A DNA stretch of 64,000 bases. Source: Siphonodentalium dalli (taxonomy: Eukaryota; Mollusca; Scaphopoda; Gadilida; Siphonodentaliidae). A program made the position numbers and the translations under genes. This document shows, in pieces, positions 22,600 to 34,703 of the stretch. Where the stretch lies: assembly GCA_032622095.1 (NCBI GenBank), contig CP136067.1, forward strand, positions 134,915,990 to 134,979,989, in the 5' to 3' direction. The notes beneath the pieces were generated by a model. That model was not told the DNA's origin and searched no databases. It saw nothing but the letters and a program-made list of their open reading frames with translations. The stretch's first letter is position 1. Each line of letters starts with the position of its first letter.

Positions 22600-22745
22600 C
22601 CTAGACATTTCTGCCTCGCCCCCTCCAATGATTTACAAATGGTTGACGCCTCTCCCCTCCCCATCCCTGACACAAACGGCACCAATGTGACGTCTTTAAA
22701 CCACACGATTACAATCCGCGTATTCAGATTATTCATCATCATTTA
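22600..22745. repeat. Single unit of the 'ctcccctccccatccctgac' repeat family
   Basis: It shares 'cctctcccctccccatccct', 'gacacaaacggcaccaa' and 'tttaaaccacacgatta' with the tandem array at 29940-30860. An inverted copy of the same segment begins the element at 19945. Bases 22750-23050 show nothing recognisable. Confidence 0.7.
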
Positions 22746-23055
22746 TTAGGAAAGCGTCTGGCTGACTCTAACTTAATCCCGTATTTACATGAATATTCAA
22801 CTGTTTTGTTGTCACAATAATAATACACAAATACTAAGTATAACAGTCTACATTTTGTCCTTCTTCAAATCGGAAGGTCTTTTTTTGGATATTTCTTTTT
22901 TTCTGTTCTTTATTTCAGTTCGTAGTTTGTAAAGTGTTCGTGTGTGCATTGTCTTTGTTGATATATACTTTTGATGGACCTCGTTGTGTACATTTATCTC
23001 TGTTGTATCTTACCGCATCACTGCTAATTTGATCACGTATATATCTTGACTTTAA

Positions 23056-23505
23056 AGGTACTCAGTCCGATCAGACGGTCCCCATGCCATCAAGATACAA
23101 CAACAACAACATTTCTTCAAAATACGCTTTAGTTATCAGAATCGATTTATTGAAACAAAATAATGCTAACCACTGTCAACTGTGGTATCAAATTTCCCAA
23201 AACTTGTTATTTATCAACATTTTGTTCAACAAAATATGGCCGTATTATCACTAAATTATCATGAAATTTGATTTTAGAGTTATCCAACTTCATCCGCAAT
23301 TTTGTTCGAGACCCTCCGTTTGACCACGTATGTGTTTCTGGGCCACATTTTATTACACATCTTGAGGAATAACAAACTTCAAAAATCGATATCTGATCAC
23401 TCGGAGCTTTGATGGGTGGGTTCCTCGACTCGAATCAAAATATTTTACCCCCGAAGCCAGCCAAAGAAATAGTAATCCAGGAGCGTCTGATGCGATTGAG
23501 TACCT
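23056..23505. mobile_element. TTAA-flanked MITE with AGGTACTCA ends (copy 1)
   Basis: The TIRs AGGTACTCAGTCCGATCAGA and (inverted) AGGTACTCAATCGCATCAGA are bounded by TTAA at 23052-23055 and 23506-23509. There is no ORF. Relatives are at 33803-34217 and 45391-45760, both inverted. This is another TTAA-target family, distinct from the hairpin MITEs. Confidence 0.8.
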
Positions 23506-23589
23506 TTAACAGAAGTTTGACCGGTCGATTTTATTCTTTTCTACTATACAACATATTTATTCTGTAAAATGACATAACTTCATCTTAAT

Positions 23590-23826
23590 TTCAGTTAGTC
23601 ATTTTCCGTACTATTTTTTTAATGGTGTTCCGATCTTCTTTGTGCGAATCATCTTAATCACCATGTGTCGTTGGCTCCGGTGCATTTCACAAAACGACAT
23701 TGTAGTCTTTGTTCTCGCAATGGTTTTAACTCGTCTGTATGTATTGGATTTTGTAATTTCTCGGCAATCGATGTTTCCAGTATTTTCTGGAAATCTTGAA
23801 TCTCTCTTTTTTGTTTTGTTTTGATA
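23590..23826 (-). pseudogene. Possible LINE ORF1 coiled-coil fragment
   Basis: On the minus strand an open frame reads through KREIQDFQKILETSIAEKLQ, a charged heptad-like stretch, before ending at a TGA near 23650. It abuts the left edge of foldback element 2. On the right edge a PHD-like ORF1 remnant (29411-29932) ends in a similar charged helix and reads the same way. The two may be halves of one ORF1 split by the foldback. This is weak, because the link rests only on position, strand and composition. Confidence 0.25.
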
Positions 23827-25539
23827 CTTAGTGGGGTAGATTAAGTCAAATTTTCAAGGCAATTGTTCAAATTGTGACTAAAGCATGACACTTTGCACAT
23901 ATGTACATATTCACATACTTGTTGATATTAGATATGGATCCACGCTGAAATTTTACTTTAACCCCTCTTTTAAGGGATTTTGCGAATTTAAAGAGCGTTT
24001 CGTGATTATAGAATTTATTAATTGTCGCAATTAATCTTACCATGAAATATGCGATTTAAAATTCAGTATATACAGTAAGTATGACTCTGGTCAAAATGGT
24101 AGCCGTAAGTGGAAAATTTGACATTTATTCACTATTATCTTCTAGATCAGTTTCTGTTGTATGGAACTGGTTCAGAATTGTGACTTTATTTTTGTATTAT
24201 TCATATTAACTGATTATTGAAGCAATGAAATATGCCATTCATGAGGTCCTAGTTCCTTCCGATCCCTCAAAAATTATATTTTACAGAACTTGGTATGAAA
24301 TTTCACCAAAAGTCGCCGGTAGGATTCTAGTCATATTTTAACAAGAAATGGACAGAATTGTGCAAACTAAGTGAGACATTCCATGACTTATGATATTTCA
24401 ACTCAATAAAACCAAAATTGTCACTTGTTCTGAAAATGGCTGCCAAAATGGCGACCAAAACCTGGGAAATGGTAAATATTGGCACAGCATGACATGTATT
24501 CGCTTACAAGTTGTGGTCGATAAATAAAATTGGCTATTCTGTCTTATATACTTTAAATTATAACATTTCTGATGCACATTGGTTAAGTGTTACTGATGCA
24601 ACCTCTGACATTACCAGAATTGTTGGATTTTTCTATCACAAACTTGACATTTACTTTTCAGGTTTGAGCCATTTATTCAAGTAAATGGAACTATCTTTGG
24701 TATCAAAGCTGTTTATTGTTTTGATCTGTCTTAAATGCGTCACACGAATGTGTTTTTAGACAAAATTACTCAAGATGGCTTCCAAAATGGCAACCAATTT
24801 AGTATAAAAAAGTGATCATTATTCTGTGTTCCCAAGAGTTAGCAAATTATAACTCACTTGGTTATTACCATATTATGCTTAATCATTATGTTATGGCTAT
24901 ATTTTTTAATGGAAATGGGCAGAACGTCTTTAGAAACGGAACTAAGTGAAACCTTATTATGTGGCTGCTCTCGACAATTAGCATGGAAATCAACTTAATA
25001 TATGGTGTATGTCTAAATGGCAGCCAGGGAGTGAATGTGCGGTCATATATAAGGTGCATAGTTCTACAGGGAGCTATTGTATGACCATGAATGTGCAAAA
25101 GAGTGGCTATATGGTGATGGGGTGGTGTGTCTATGGTGAGATGTATATATATACAAGGGGTGGCTGTATGGTCACGTGTGATGTGAATATATATATATAT
25201 ATACAACGATTGTGTGTATGGTTAATGAAGTGGTGTATGTGTGTAATGATATAGTAGCTGTATGTTCATATGTGTGTTGTTTATGTATAGTATATATAGA
25301 GTAGCTGTGTGGTCATGTGTGGGATATACATGCGTACCTTGTTGACTATTGTCATGGATGGGTGTATATGTATACATAAGTTGGCTGTATGATCATGTGT
25401 GGGACTGTGTGTGTATGAATAAATAGGGAGTGGTTGTATGCTTATGTGTAATGTGTATAGGTGTTCATTGAATGACTTACGGTCATAATTGTTTAAGTGT
25501 TTTTTGCATACTGGAGTATAGCTGGATGGACATTGGCGG

Positions 25540-25656
25540 TGTGTGAGGGTGTGTGTGTGTGTGGGGGGTGAGGGTGATAGGGTGGGTGTGTGTGTGTGAG
25601 GGAGGGTGTGTGAGGGTGAGGGTGTGTGTGTGTGTGTGTGAGAGAGAGAGGGGGAG

Positions 25657-25692
<36 letters not shown>

Positions 25693-25745
25693 AGGGTGTG
25701 TGTGTGTGTGTGTGTGCGTGAGTGAGGGTGTGTGTGTGTATATAT
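25540..25745. repeat. (TG)n/(GAG)n microsatellite inside the core
   Basis: Runs of gtgtgtgtg are mixed with gagagaggg and agggtgtgtg. It probably grew from the GT-rich core units. Confidence 0.9.
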
Positions 25746-25924
25746 GAAGTGTCCGTGTGGTCATGGTTGTATATATGTGATGTAATGTATATGCATCTCT
25801 GTCATGGTTGTATTGTCATTGGTGGGTGTATAGGTATACAGAGAGTAGCTGTATGATCATGGATGCGAGGTGTATATGGGCGAGGTGTATATGCAAATCT
25901 GGAGTGTACGAATGGTCGTGCGGG

Positions 25925-26590
25925 TTATTATGCCCCCGACTTGAAGTCGGCGGGTATATAGTCGACGTCTCCGCCCGTACGTCCTTCCGTACGCCCGTAC
26001 AAACATTTTGCATTATTGTTCAGCAACCGCTGGGCAGATTTAGCTGATATTTGGTATGGTGATAGAGCAGCATGGGGGAACAGCTACATGCATAGCGCGG
26101 GTTTCGTCCACCCATTTTCACCAGAGTTATGGCCCTTCTTTTACTTAGAAAATTCAATTTTGTCCGTCCGTACAAACATTTTGCATTATTGTTCAGCAAC
26201 CGCTGGGCAGATTTAGCTGATATTTGGTATGGTGATAGAGCAGCATGGGGGAACAGCTACATGCATAGCGCGGGTTTCGTCCACCCATTTTCACCTGAGT
26301 TATGGCCCTTTTTTACTTAGAAAATTCAATTTTTCTCTTGTTTTTTGGTTTCCAGATGATAACGTGAGCTTTGGTGGTACGATTGCAAATCCCGTATTTT
26401 TGTGGATCAGTTATATGGATATACATGTCAATTGCCAGAGTTATGGCCCTTTTTTCAACTTAGAAAATTTGAATTTTCGCTTCTTTTTGGGTTTCCGGAT
26501 CGCTTCTTTTTGGGTTTTTAGTCAACATTTCTGTACGAACTTCTTTTGAAATAGTCATATAGACCTCCTCGGATATCCGCAGTTTCGTCC
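25925..26590. repeat. Insertion carrying two tandem 173-bp units
   Basis: 'gtacaaacattttgcattat' starts at 25997 and 26170 (period 173), and the two units are almost identical. They share 'cgctgggcagatttagctga' and 'gagttatggccctt'. A 5' part with 'cccccgacttgaagtcggcg' forms a small hairpin. The apparent repeated peptide (NRWADLADIWYGDRAAW) is coded twice only because of the duplication. Confidence 0.8.
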
Positions 26591-28718
26591 ATGCTTAATC
26601 CGAATTGCTACGGTCGAGGGCAAATGCCACGCGACAGCGTACCTCTTGTTGGTATATCCATTGGTGAGATGTATACGTATACTTGGATTGACTCTATGGA
26701 AATGAGTGGGGCGTATATGTATATCATGAGTGGGTATATGGTCATGGGTGTGAAAAAGAGGTATACGTGGAGTGACTGTATGGCAAATGGTGAGGTGATG
26801 TGCATTGTATTGCTATATCTAGAAGGAATGTATGGTCAATGATGAGGTGTCGATGTACACCTGGAATGATTCTATAATCGGCATTGGTGGGTGTGTATGT
26901 ATATTGTATATATTTATTGGTTATATCGCCATGGGTGTGACCGATATGCATACAGAGAATGATTGGATGCCAATGGTGAGGTGAATTGTTAAACAAGGAC
27001 TGACTGTATGACCACGAATGTTGTGGCTGAATTGTCTTGAGTGAGGAGTATATTCAATCCTGGATTGTTTGAATGGCCACTGTGCGGGGCACTGGTATAT
27101 ATAAAATGGTTGTATGGCCATTGGTCAGGAGTATATGCATACAACGGAGTTACTCTCTGGTTACGGTTGCAGTGTATATGTATATCTTGAGTGGATATAT
27201 GGCCATGAATGTGGCAAATAAATATACAGAGAGTGAGTGCATGGCCAATGGTGAGGCGAATAGGTATACAATATTTGACTGTACGATCACGACTGTGGTT
27301 AATATGTATACAGGTACTCAGGTAGTGACTATATGGTCATGGGTGAAGTGACTATATGGTCATGGTGTACCTGAATGGTGACCCATGGCTGTGTAATCAT
27401 GTGTGTGGTTTACGGGTAAACCCAATTGTGGTTGTATGGTCATTGGTGAGGTGTATGTGCATAAAGGGAATGGCTACATGGTCATTTGTGTGGAGTTCAT
27501 GTATAAATAACATGATTGCATTGTCATGGGTAGTTGTACAGTTGGACCTTTGGTGGTTCTCACTTTCCATAATAACTACAGTATACGTTAATCGATTGGG
27601 AGGTAATGTCAGAGAGTTCTTCATCGTGGTGGCCTTTTATATGCACAATGAAGGAAACGGTGTTCATGACATTAGTCAATCAATCTTGATGCCAATGGCT
27701 CAGAATTTGATGTTATTAAGCAGTTTTTCACGAATCTCCTTGTTTGTCATTCTAAAAGGCTTACAGAAGAGCAGAGAATAATGTCCGGGATCTATTTGAA
27801 AATATCAACTTTTCTAACAAATTTTGTGGACATTTTTCAAGCCAGCTTGAGTATGTTTTTCTAAAAATACATCAATGTGAGGCATTTAAGACGGATGAAA
27901 CAATAAAAACATAGATATTTCTCACTGTGACGCATTTAAGACGGATAAAAACAAGCACCAAACACAAAAGATAGTTCCATTTTACTTGAAAAAATGGTGC
28001 AAACCTGAAAAATATGTTTTTGCCGATTTTTAGAGAAAATTCCAAATTTTTTTTTAATGTAATAGTAACAGTTATCCAAAATGCACCATAAATATTAGTA
28101 TTCAATGTATATATGACAGAACAGACAATTTTATTCATCATCCACGACTTTTGATCGATTGCATGGCACTCTGGGATAATATTTACCACTTTCCATATGT
28201 TGGCCGCCATGTTGACAGCCATTTTGAGCCAAAGTGACAATTTTGGCTCCGTTGAGTTGAAATATTCATGAGCAATGGTATGCCTCAATTACTTTGCACA
28301 GTTATGCTCGTTTCTTGTGGAAATATGTGAAATTTCATACAGCGTTCTGTAAAATCGCATTATTGAGGGATCGAAAGGGGCTGGGATCTCATGAATGGGA
28401 TGTTTCATAGCTGCAATGATCAGTTAACATGAACGATACAAAATAAAGTCACATTTCCGAACCAGTTACATACAGAAGGAACTGGTCTAGAAGATATTAG
28501 TGAAACAACTTCAAATTTTCCACTTACGGCTGCCATTTTGACGGCCATCTTGAACGGGGATTTCCAATTTCGCACTAAAAATGTGCCATTATATCTCACA
28601 GAGACATACTTACTGTATATGCCTAATTTTAAATCGCAGATTCTATGGTAAGATTAATTGTGACATTTAATAAATTATATAATCACGAAACGCTCTTTAA
28701 ATTCGGAAAACCCCTTAA

Positions 28719-29286
28719 ATTTCCGGTGATAACAACGATCTATTATCGATAATATATAGAAACATAAGTAATTTGAGTCGAAGATGTATTCTGTAAACGC
28801 TCAGGTTAATAGGCTATCTTAAAATTTAATAATTTAAAAGTTAATAATTTAATATAAATTGAATTTATGGCTGAAGCCATAAAATGGCGTAAATTCAAAT
28901 ACGAATTTCCTTGTACAAGACGTAATCAAATTATAATTGAGGGATACTGGATTAGTAAACCCATTGCACACACGACCGTTTGAAACATTATGCTGATACG
29001 GGGAGAAAACTCAAGCCACTCACTGACTAGTGACGATACAATAACATAAATGAGTACATGGGACTAGTATGCATATATAATATAACTTTTATTTGATGCA
29101 TTTGGTTGAAAACTGTACAAAAATTACTCGACAACAACAATTTGTATTTTTGCATTCCGGTAAATTTGCTATCACTACTACACTACTTCGTACTAAACAG
29201 ACTTTCAAATAATGGAAAAATTGTTACCTTATTCTCCGACTCAGAGACTATAGAAACCAACAACAACATTTGGGTACAGTATCCCT
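28719..29286. mobile_element. 568-bp insertion at a TTAA site in the right foldback arm
   Basis: The right arm reads 'cccc TTAA' (28715-28718) and resumes at 'TTAA aagagg' (29287-29290). The undisturbed left arm (reverse complement of 23965-23985) has one TTAA between those flanks. The insert is thus bounded by a 4-bp TTAA duplication. Unlike the MITEs, it shows no matching terminal inverted repeats and no ORF with a recognised domain. Confidence 0.7.
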
Positions 29287-29410
29287 TTAAAAGAGGGGTT
29301 AAAGTGAAATTTCAGCGTGGCTCCATATCTAATATAAATTGGTATATGAATATGTACATATGTGCAAAATTTCATGCTTTAGTCATGAAGTGAACAATTC
29401 TTTTACTAAT

Positions 29411-29932
29411 CTACTCCACTAACTGTCCCATCTATTTTATGTATTCTTCTTTCCGTGTCAGTCATATGTTTCTTCATCCTTGCCCTATATTTTGTGTCAA
29501 AATTCTCGAACCTCCGATCCACACTGCTATTTATTTGTTCTTCAAATTTATCCATAATTGTTATAACTTTTTCTTCAAAAAATCGATGCTTTTCATTCAG
29601 TTTCCGATCTCTTGTACACTCAGTTGTTCTGGTACACGTAAATACTACTTCTGTCGCTGTTTTCTCATGTACATGTGTATCTCTGACGTTTTTACGGATG
29701 TTGATTCAGTTGTTGGTTGGTTTGTACACCCAGTTTGCCTGCTTTTGTGTGTATTTTCTCGGCAACCCTTGCACGGCCACAACATTGAACTCGATATGTT
29801 TGTTAAGTATTTTGCGTCTTCAGCAGCCATGGTGGAAGTTTTCATGACAAAAGTCACTCACGATATAGTTCGTTCTAAATTTAAACTTGCCTCTGCATGA
29901 AAAACAGTTATTCTGTTCTGGTTCGTCTATTG
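29411..29932 (-). pseudogene. Broken PHD-finger-type LINE ORF1 with coiled coil
   Basis: On the minus strand, starting near 29930, one frame reads CFSC...DFCHENFHHGC. After a +1 shift, another reads AAEDAKYLTN...LWPCKGC. Together this is the CxxC...C...HxxC...WxCxxC order of a PHD-like zinc finger with one Cys unclear. A third frame follows with a charged helix (TIMDKFEEQINSSVDRRFEN), likely a coiled coil, ending at a TAG at about 29411. PHD fingers followed by coiled coils are known in ORF1 of some CR1-group LINEs. The frame shifts mark it as dead. No RT is adjacent, and it directly abuts foldback element 2. Confidence 0.45.
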
Positions 29933-29939
29933 TGACATC

Positions 29940-30860
29940 ATCATTCGTGTATTAATTTGGTGGAAATCGGCGCTAAAAATATTTGGTCCTTCCCTCCCCA
30001 ACCCTGTCTCGATCGGAGCTTCTTTTGACATATGTAAACCATACCATTAGACTCCTCATATTATGGATATGAATATGTATACGCTTAATGTAAACATATT
30101 TTTATTTCCAAATCCAAACAAATAACAAAATATACAGATGACACATATTTGCAAAATAGAAGAGTTATACGCTTGGTGGATATCGGCGACTAAACTCATT
30201 ATTATCATTATTATTGCCCCCTTCTCAATCCCATAACAGCACCAATTTTGAGACTATAAATCGCAGGATGAGATTCCTCGTATCATGGAGAAGAATATGT
30301 TTCAATTTTGTGGAAATCGATGGAGATGGATATGTCTACGCTTGGTGTATATCGGTGACTAAACAAATTATTATCAAATTTAGTACCCCCACCCCACATT
30401 TCTGACCAAACGGCACAAATTTGGTTTCTTTAAACCACACGATTAGATTCCTCGTATCACAGGGAATAATGTGTAAATCGATGGAGATTAAAGTTTGGCG
30501 GATATCAGCGACTAAGCACATTATTATCAAATTTAGTGTGCCCTCCCCATCTATGACTCAAACGGCACCGATTTTGTGATTCTGTGATTAGATTTCGGGG
30601 ATCATAGGTATCAATTTGGTGGCAATCAGCGATAACAATATTTTTTATGAAGTTTGGTACCTCTCCCCTCCCCAACCCTGACTCCAACGGCGCCACTTTT
30701 GGCATATTTAAACCACACCATTACACTCCTCATATCATGGAGATTATTATGTATAATTTTGTTGGAAATTGGTGACAAAAAAAATGTAATCGATTTTGTT
30801 GCCCCTCCATGTTTTCTGTCCCTGACTTCATCATTGTTACTTTAGAAATATTTTACCTGG
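29940..30860. repeat. Tandem array of ~120-150-bp units with 'ctcccctccccaaccctgac'
   Basis: About six diverged units share 'ggtggaaatcggcgac', a CCCCTCCCC pyrimidine block, 'aacggcaccaattttg', 'aaaccacacgatta' and 'ctcctcatatcatggaga'. The array leads directly into the family's end segment at 30860-31105. Confidence 0.75.
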
Positions 30861-30969
30861 ACCATTATCTTATCACTGTTAAGACTACTTTGGAGCCATT
30901 TAGCTGGTCTTCCGTTAATTTATAGAGAACACAGGGACAGAAGACAGACAGACGGGCATTCGCAAATAT

Positions 30970-31084
30970 GATAACCAGATATTTCCCCCCGGACATTTCC
31001 CCACCCGCTTTAAAATCGGCAGAGCGGACACATCCCCACCCGGACATTTACCCACCGGACATTTCACCACACTCAATATCATAG
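30970..31084. mobile_element. 115-bp insertion with 8-bp target duplication and GGACATTTCCCCACC repeats
   Basis: It lies between two copies of GCAAATAT (30962-30969 and 31085-31092). The related end at about 21700 has a single uninterrupted copy (cattcgcaaatatagatata), so the empty site is visible in the same window. The insert holds about four units of 'CGGACATTTCCCCACC'. There are no clear inverted ends. Confidence 0.75.
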
Positions 31085-31224
31085 GCAAATATAGATATAG
31101 ATGATCTGATTAAGTTATAATGTTATATAATGCAATTAAAAAATAATGTAGCCGCATAGGTCTAAATTGATAGGGAAACACTAGATTAAACGTAACACTA
31201 TATATTATTACTGTATAATTATAT

Positions 31225-31797
31225 TATACTAGAAGGTGACCCGACTTCGTCCGGGCTTTGACCTTGAATTGTCTATTTTGAAGGCCAATGTCAAGTGGGG
31301 TCACGATTTGACCCGTCCAAAACACTGCCCGAACAAAAGTACCCGACAAAAGTACCCGTCGAAATCCATCCGGTTTTACCCGATTTGACCTTGAATTGAT
31401 CATTTTGAAGGTCAAGGTCAGGGTCACGATTTGACCCGTCCAAAACACCCAGTGGACAAAAGTAACCCTATGTATAAAATTTCGTCGACATACCATCAAA
31501 ATTGGCGATTTGACCTTGAATTGACCCGATTTCAAGGTCAAGGTCACGTCGCACGGGCAAATGAATATGCTTATGAGACTCCCCATACGAAAGTACCCCC
31601 ACATACCAAGTTTCATCGAAATCCCGTGATATTCGGGCGTTTGACCTTGAAATGACCCGATTTCAAGGCCAAGGTCACGTCGCACGGGCAAATTAATAGG
31701 TTATAACCACACCTACCAAGTTTCATCGAAATCGGCTCGGCAGTTTTTGAGTCCATCGATTACAGACACACACACAGATCTTCCAAAATATATAATA
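31225..31797 (-). mobile_element. Helitron-like element, copy 3
   Basis: Read on the minus strand, it starts with 'ctattatatattttgg', a TGTGTGTGTC tract and 'gatggactcaaaaactg', and ends with 'cccggacgaagtcgggtcac' 'cttctagt'. The interior consists of repeated units of 'tgaccttgaattga' / 'ggtcacgatttgaccc'. It stands head-to-tail with the next copy. Confidence 0.55.
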
Positions 31798-32515
31798 GAC
31801 TAGAAGGTGACCCGACTTCGTCCGGGCTTTGACCTTGAATTGTCCATTTTGAAGGTCAAGGTCAAGTGGGGTCACGATTTGACCAGTCGAAACACTGCCC
31901 GGACAAAAGTACCAGTCGAAATCCATCCGGTTTTACCCGATTTGACCTTGAATTGATCATTTTGAATGTCAAGGTCAGGTTGGGGTCACGATTTGACCCG
32001 TCCAAAACACTCAGTGGACAAAAGTAACGCTATGTATAAAATTTCGTCGAAATCCCGTCAAAATTGGCGATTTGACCTTGAATTGACCCGATTTCAAGGT
32101 CAAGTTCACGTCGCACGGTAAAATGAATATGCTTATGAGACTCCCCATATGAAAGTACCCCCACGTACCAAGTTTAATCGAAATCCCGTGATATTCGGGC
32201 GTTTGACATTGAAATGACCCGATTTCAAGGTCAAGGTCACGTCGCACGGGCAAATTAATAGGTTATGCCACTCCCCGACCGAATGTATCCCCACATACCA
32301 AGTTTCATCGAAATCCCGTGATATTCGGGCGTTTGACCTTGAAATTACCCGATGTTAAGGTCAAGGTCACGTCGCACGGGCAAATTAATAGGCCCATGTC
32401 ACTCCCCGGACGAAAATATCCCCACATACCAAGTTTCATCAAAATCGGTTGGGCCGTTTTCGAGTCCATCGATTACAGACAGACAGACACACAGATCTTC
32501 CAAAATATATAATAG
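31798..32515 (-). mobile_element. Helitron-like element, copy 4, in tandem with copy 3
   Basis: The termini and internal units match copy 3, with extra internal units of about 110 bp ('cgaaatcccgtgatattcgg', 'caaggtcaaggtcacgtcgc', 'acgggcaaattaatagg'). Both copies share 'acagatcttccaaaatatat' at the outer end. The ORFs are repeat-derived. Confidence 0.55.
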
Positions 32516-33802
32516 ATATATATATTTATATTATATATATATTTATTGATTTATTATAGTATATCAATATCACAATGAAATGATAACATCATATCTCCGT
32601 TAACATATATGTAATGCCTAAATACTGCGAAGTCTTATTATATGCTCTCAGAGACATTGAAATTGATTGAACATGCCACAAATTATAGTGTGAACAAATA
32701 TTTATTGTGAAATTGCAATCGCCAAACATGTTATATATACATGTATATATACATATTTCAGTATATCTATATTAGAGTAATAGCCTCTTTCCCCGAAAGC
32801 ATGATGAAACGATAATATTAATATCATATATGTTTGTAGAGCTGTTTCTCATTCATATGAAATTAGACAACGTAGAACCATCATGCATGTGCATAACACA
32901 ACGATAAACTACAATATTGTCAGTTCTGAGAACATATATGTTATTGTTAATCTTATTGTCTTTTGATTATGTATTTGTATATATATTGTATACTACGTCT
33001 CCATTAAGTGGAGGAATAAACAACAATCTCTGTCATAGAGCCAAACAATATACTATTTTGTGATTGGATTGTTGTGTGAAATGACCAATTATTCTAAATT
33101 ATTCTGGTACCTGAAGCAACGAAAAAAGAAAATAATATTTTCAACTTATCAAATGTATTAAAGGGACGGGCAGCCTTCGTTGTAGGTTATAATTTAGAAA
33201 TAACATATATCAAATTATGATAATTTCCTAAAGAATATACTAATAGTATAACATAATGAAGATATGAATGCGATATTATTCACAAAACACGCTTTGTGTC
33301 CGAGAAAATAAGGATCGAGTGTTGTTTAGTTTCTCGCAAAAAGCGCAGTGGATTGTTTATAAGCAGTCACGATATTGCGTCATTTCCTTATTTAGATTTG
33401 CGAACATTATACGTCGGTTGTAAAACCCCTAATTTGGAGCGTCTACAACTCAATAACAACTCGTAACAATAACATGCAATGTACGCGATATTTATGATTG
33501 ATATAAGAACAATATCTTGTCTATTTTATAATATTCTTTCTGTTTATGCTGGTTTTAGCGGATGTGACTATTTTGACTGCTATACCCAACGCGAAGTGCG
33601 CCCGTATCTTTAAAATATATTGTTTTTTGTATTTGTCTTCTCTTGATAACGCTGCCCTTGATAACTGTCAAGAAGCTATGTACAGCGAAGATTATTGTAT
33701 GTGCAATTTAAGATTTTTCGTCAAATATATCCTGTGAATAGCTTTGTTGATGATATGTCCTGCAATTTGTGTAGTGATGTAAGTGCAAAACGTACATCTG
33801 GC
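32516..33802. other. AT-rich stretch with no supported gene
   Basis: It contains TA-rich runs (32515-32560, 32735-32760). An open frame at 33546-33737 (63 aa, starts MLVLADVTILTAIPNA) has a hydrophobic start but no further support. Confidence 0.5.
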
Positions 33803-34217
33803 TTACATCAACATAATCCGAATGAACGCTCCTAAATTAATATATCTTTGGATTTTAGGGGGGGGGGGGTGGTAGAAAAGATTTTATACGAGTCGAGGAA
33901 CCCACTCATCAAGTTATCAGATATCAGTTTTTGAAATATGTTATTTTTCGTCACCTGGAATATTTGGCGGCCTAGCAAATATTATACGAGCCGACCGACA
34001 TACTCTCGATATTCCAACTTGCGTTGAACAAAATGTTGACATATAACACGTTTTTGGGAATTGTTTACAAAAGTTGACATGTAGTGGTTATCATTATTTT
34101 TTTTAATTAATCGATTCTGATAACTGAAGCGTCTTTTGAACAAATGTTGCTGCTGCTGTTGTTGTTGTTGAAATGTGATGATACTGGGGACCATCGGATT
34201 GGATTATGTACCTTTAA
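33803..34217. mobile_element. AGGTACTCA-type TTAA MITE, copy 2 (inverted)
   Basis: The reverse complement aligns with 23056-23505: shared 'ggtccccag', (caa)n, 'aacgtgttat'-type centre, 'ctcgactcg', and an ending in 'gggagcgttc'. The right end retains TTAA (34214-34217). It contains a 10-G run at about 33859. Confidence 0.7.
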
Positions 34218-34579
34218 ATGTACCCAGGGCATTCGATGTGGGTTTGTGCGAAATCAAATAAATTATATAAAAGTCCATACAACAATGATCGTCAATAAGT
34301 ACATTAAAATATATATCGACTTTGTTCTTATTTTCATTGATAGCTCTCTGCTAAGGGTACGTTCATACACTGGCAAGTTTGCACAGTAAGGTTTCCAGGC
34401 ACTTTGTCGTAGAAAACGATGCATGGTGCCAGCATATGAACGGAAACAAGCATATAAAATGCATCTGTACCACAGTTAACTACGTGCGAAGTAAAATATC
34501 TGTAGTTCCACCTGTAACGATACTACCGGAATTTGCCTGTCAATAGCATATAAGTATCTCACATGATCAACATACATAA

Positions 34580-34703
34580 GAAATGAACGGCGGTTTCAAT
34601 GTGGTCATTGGATTTTGACCGCGAGAAAAATTCAGCAAAGTGCAGAGTTTGCTGATTTTTTATCGCGGTCAAAACCCATGACCACGTTGAATCCGCCGTT
34701 TAT
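34580..34703. repeat. Hairpin with ~57-nt arms inside the Harbinger-like element
   Basis: The arm 'aaatgaacggcggtttcaat' ... 'tcagcaaa' pairs with 'tttgctga' ... 'atccgccgtttatt', with few mismatches. Confidence 0.8.

Larger units (their letters stand above)
24971..27560. repeat. Minisatellite core of foldback element 2
   Basis: Degenerate 42-48-bp units of the 'tggtcatgggtgtgaa...gtatac...gagtgactgtatgg' type run from about 25010 to 25925 and from 26650 to 27540, on both sides of a separate insertion (25925-26590). ORFs on both strands translate the repeat. Confidence 0.75.
23828..29425. mobile_element. Foldback element 2: ~1.1-kb inverted arms, minisatellite core, nested insertions
   Basis: The left arm 23828-24970 is mirrored by 27765-28718 plus 29287-29425. 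The outer ends are 'ttagtggggtagatta' (left) and, reversed, 'ttagtggagtagatta' (right). Inner landmarks match foldback element 1 (caaaatggcgacc, caagatggcttccaaaatgg, gggcagaac...aaacggaacta). The core (24971-27764) is the same 'tatggtcat...gtgaggtg...tatac' minisatellite, expanded and interrupted. No transposase is seen, so a partner in trans is presumed. Confidence 0.8.

Noticed and set aside
25483..25764. [14 protein letters not shown] and CVCVCV-rich ORFs
   Set aside because: Produced by the TG microsatellite.
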